Assembly (NCBI GenBank): GCA_027307325.1
Contig: DAHUXE010000147.1
Location: 1 to 57,355 of the forward strand
From: Gammaproteobacteria bacterium
Lineage (GTDB): Bacteria > Pseudomonadota > Gammaproteobacteria > Steroidobacterales > Steroidobacteraceae
Length of the DNA stretch: 57,355 bases
Direction: 5' to 3'
Under the pieces are notes generated by a model, which was given only the letters and a program-made list of their open reading frames with translations, did no database searches and had not been told where the DNA came from. The position numbers were made by a program, and so were the translations under genes. The stretch's first letter is position 1. The number at the start of each line of letters is the position of its first letter. Positions 55,368 to 57,355 of the stretch are shown in pieces.

Positions 55368-55601
55368 CGTGACCTTCCCCCTAGCACTTCTCGACGAGAC
55401 CGGTGCCGCATTTTAACGACACCCCCGGCCGATACCTGAACGGTGCCTGAACGGCTGGCGTTCCCAAATTGCGCTGTGACGCCAAGTGAAGACAGGTGGC
55501 GCTAGGTAGCGGGGCGGGTGTCAGATGGTGCGATGCGCAAATGCGCGCGGCGCCAGCACGCAGTAGCCGCTGACGCCAACCCAACAATGGAGGGAGCGAC
55601 C

Positions 55602-57053
55602 ATGTTCAGGATCAGGGGATTTCTCGTAGCTGCCGCAATTGGAGTCTTGGCCGTCGCGTGTGGCGGGAGCGGCTCGTCCAACATGAGCTCTTCCCCGACG
55701 GGGATGAGCGGGGTCATGGCAAGCGGGACCATCACCGGCTTCGGCAGCATCTTCGTGAACGGAACTGAGTTCCAGACCACGAATGCCATCATTCGCAAGA
55801 ACGGACAGACCGTCGCCCAATCACAGCTCGCGGTCGGTGAAGTCGCGCGCATCAAGGGTCAGAAGGACGGCGCCAACGGCCAGGGAACCGCCGAGGAGGT
55901 CGACGTCGACGACGCCGTCGCCGGCCCCATCAGCGCGATCGATACCACCAACAATGTGGTCACCGTGCTCGCGCAAATGGTGAAGATCAACGCGGGCACC
56001 TCCTTCAGCAAGGACATCCAGCCCGCTGACATCACGGGCCTCAAGGTGGGCGACACGATCCGTGTCGACGGATTCACCGACTCGAGCGGCGACATCGTCG
56101 CCACACGCATTGAGCTCGGCAGCTCGAGCTCACCGCTGCAGGTGATGGGCACCGTGATGAATCTCAACTCGATGAGCCACACGTTCATGATCAATGCCCT
56201 TAACGTCGACTATTCGAGCGCCAACCTCAGCGGCTTCTCGAGCGGTGCGCCGAGCAATGGCGATGTGGTGGAGGTTCAGGGCATGACCTTCGACATCACG
56301 AGCACGACGCTCATGGCTCAGAGCGTCGCTCGGAAAATGACCGACCAGGAAGAAGCTGGCGGCGACGACATGGAGCGTGAGGGCCTCATTACCCGCTTCG
56401 CCTCGGCCACGGATTTCGATGTCGCCGGCAAGCCGGTCACGACGACCAGCTCCACAGTCTATCGCAACGGCACCGCCGCCGACCTCGCCCTCAACGTCAA
56501 GGTCGAGGTCGAGGGCATGCTCAACAGCTCGAGCGTCCTGCTCGCATCGACCGTCAGCTTCGAGCACAACGGTGCCATCGAGCTGGAGGCCCAGGCGTCG
56601 GCGGTTGATGCAACCACCGGCACGGTCACTTTGCTGGGCGTGCAAGTGACGGTCAATTCGATGACGCGTTTCGAGGATGAGAGCTCCGCTCAGGTGCAGA
56701 GCTTCAACCTGACGAACGTGAGCGTCGGCGACACCCTACGGGTGCGCGGCTACCAGAGCCCTGCCGGCAGCAACATGGTCACGGCCACACAGCTTGAGCG
56801 TGTGGCACCGACCACCACGGTCATCGTGGAGGGGCCTTTCGTGGCGGCCACTTCGCCTGACTTTACGATCCTCGGGATTACGATCGACGCTTCGTCGGCA
56901 ACCATTAGTGCCGGTTGGGATATGACCCTGACCCTCGCGCAGTTCCTGACCCAGGCAGTCGGTCAAGGGGTGAAGGCCGAGGGAACCCTCTCTGGATCGG
57001 TCGTGACGGCGAGCACCATTCGTATCGATAACGAGAGTGGCGACGAGGACTAG
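55602..57053 (+). CDS. DUF5666-domain lipoprotein
   Basis: The 483-aa product has a lipoprotein signal (VLAVACGGSG, lipid Cys at 20) and several tandem beta domains. Each has a GTITGFGSIFVNG-like start and a VGDTIRVDGF-like turn, as in DUF5666 proteins. It is likely anchored in the outer or inner membrane facing the periplasm; the role is unknown. AGGGAG precedes the ATG by 7 nt. An ATG 84 nt upstream has no signal sequence and was rejected. Confidence 0.82.
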   Translation: MFRIRGFLVAAAIGVLAVACGGSGSSNMSSSPTGMSGVMASGTITGFGSIFVNGTEFQTTNAIIRKNGQTVAQSQLAVGEVARIKGQKDGANGQGTAEEVDVDDAVAGPISAIDTTNNVVTVLAQMVKINAGTSFSKDIQPADITGLKVGDTIRVDGFTDSSGDIVATRIELGSSSSPLQVMGTVMNLNSMSHTFMINALNVDYSSANLSGFSSGAPSNGDVVEVQGMTFDITSTTLMAQSVARKMTDQEEAGGDDMEREGLITRFASATDFDVAGKPVTTTSSTVYRNGTAADLALNVKVEVEGMLNSSSVLLASTVSFEHNGAIELEAQASAVDATTGTVTLLGVQVTVNSMTRFEDESSAQVQSFNLTNVSVGDTLRVRGYQSPAGSNMVTATQLERVAPTTTVIVEGPFVAATSPDFTILGITIDASSATISAGWDMTLTLAQFLTQAVGQGVKAEGTLSGSVVTASTIRIDNESGDED

Positions 57054-57224
57054 AGCCTCGGCGGCGGTCGTGCCTGCGCATGACCGCCGCCGCAGTTGGC
57101 GATCTGGCTTGCGCACCGAACATGTCGGCGCAAGTGCCGACGAATTGAAATGTCCGGTCGTGGCTGTCGTGTCACGGATGGTGACTAGCGGACACAGCCA
57201 GTTCCATTGATGCTCGTAAGCTAT
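57054..57224. other. Intergenic region before tRNA fragment
   Basis: I see no gene or clear terminator between the DUF5666 gene and the tRNA fragment. A GGCGGCGGTC/GACCGCCGCC inverted repeat just after the stop may act as a weak terminator. Confidence 0.5.
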
Positions 57225-57269
57225 TGGTCGGAGCGCCGAGATTTGAACTCGGGACCCCTTGCACCCCAT
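57225..57269 (-). tRNA. 3' half of tRNA-Pro(GGG), probable att site
   Basis: On the minus strand the sequence ATGGGGTGCAAGGGG, then a T-arm CCGAG-TTCAAAT-CTCGG, then CGCTCCGACCA, forms the anticodon-loop 3' half, T-arm and acceptor 3' strand with CCA. A matching 5' half (CGGAGCG, D-arm) is absent; homology ends inside the anticodon loop. A tRNA 3' end alone is the usual remnant of site-specific integration. Confidence 0.65.
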
Positions 57270-57287
57270 TTAGTCGCATTTGACGCT

Positions 57288-57302
57288 TAACGTTAAACGT
57301 TA
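57288..57302. promoter_or_regulatory. 15-bp inverted repeat before toxin gene, operator-like
   Basis: Arms TAACGTT and AACGTTA flank a single A. It lies between a TTGACG box and TATACC, 13 nt before the toxin start. This placement suits a toxin-antitoxin autorepression site. Confidence 0.45.
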
Positions 57303-57314
57303 TACCGTTCCACG

Positions 57315-57355
57315 GTGATCAAGAGCTTCAAGTGCTCCGACACCCGCAAGCTCTT
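57315..57355 (+). CDS. higB: HigB/RelE-type toxin, first 13 codons (cut by window edge)
   Basis: A GTG starts IKSFKCSDTRKLF, which matches the beginning of HigB-family RelE toxins (MIKSF-C-DT--LF). These are ribosome-dependent mRNA endonucleases whose antitoxin gene normally follows. Only the start is visible, so the call rests on 13 residues plus the palindrome and tRNA-end context. Confidence 0.55.
   Translation, partial: MIKSFKCSDTRKL

Noticed and set aside
57225-57314. Complete tRNA gene
   Set aside because: No acceptor 5' strand or D-arm can be found beyond the anticodon loop.

Overview
The window is about 57 kb of high-GC chromosomal DNA from a Gram-negative, aerobic, heterotrophic proteobacterium. 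Evidence for this is two large TonB-dependent outer-membrane receptors, several secreted proteins and lipoproteins, a polyamine-type ABC importer, spinster-like MFS carriers, and frequent GTG/TTG starts in 4-nt stop/start overlaps. A gammaproteobacterium of the Steroidobacter/Nevskia kind would fit, but no marker gene here proves it.

Layout. (1) 1-5297: a cut class-I glutamine amidotransferase and a glycerophosphodiester phosphodiesterase (minus), divergent from a complete spermidine/putrescine-type ABC operon (binding protein, ATPase, two permeases). (2) 5330-5483: three 60-bp tandem units, each carrying a TTCGATGG/CCATCGAA palindrome. (3) 5484-17345, all minus: two paralogous TonB-dependent receptors. 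Each is followed by a strong intrinsic terminator whose U-tract lies just before the start codon of a TPR-sulfotransferase gene. A third sulfotransferase, with an N-terminal SEC-C zinc motif, overlaps the second by GTGA. This is the most unusual block. (4) 17742-26322: a catabolic cluster of glycerol kinase, PuuC-like aldehyde dehydrogenase, enolase-superfamily sugar-acid dehydratase, GMC oxidoreductase and two MFS transporters. (5) 26384-34756: a secreted orphan protein, a NarL-type two-component pair, a GGDEF/EAL protein, a zinc-ribbon membrane protein and a secreted metallophosphatase. (6) 34743-37139: a relic of a receiver-GGDEF gene, then small exported proteins and lipoproteins. (7) 37178-44896: ROK sugar kinase; a ClC channel/TetR operon headed by a truncated OFA-type transporter relic and a 21-bp operator-like palindrome; OsmC and HDOD proteins; a 5'-3' exonuclease; an EamA permease. 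(8) 44981-55367: SYLF protein, an HTH-less response regulator, DUF1614 protein, alpha/beta hydrolase, two cupins, SDR, MFS, exported M20 peptidase, secreted beta-propeller and an orphan helical protein. (9) 55602-57355: a DUF5666 lipoprotein, then a 3' half of tRNA-Pro(GGG) and the first codons of a HigB-type toxin. This looks like the end of an element integrated in a tRNA gene.

How the genes may work together. The receptor/sulfotransferase block suggests import of an unknown ligand linked to a sulfation reaction. The catabolic cluster reads as oxidation of a polyol or aldose to an acid, dehydration and uptake. Substrates cannot be fixed from sequence alone. All functional names come from motif recognition by eye; no database search was run.
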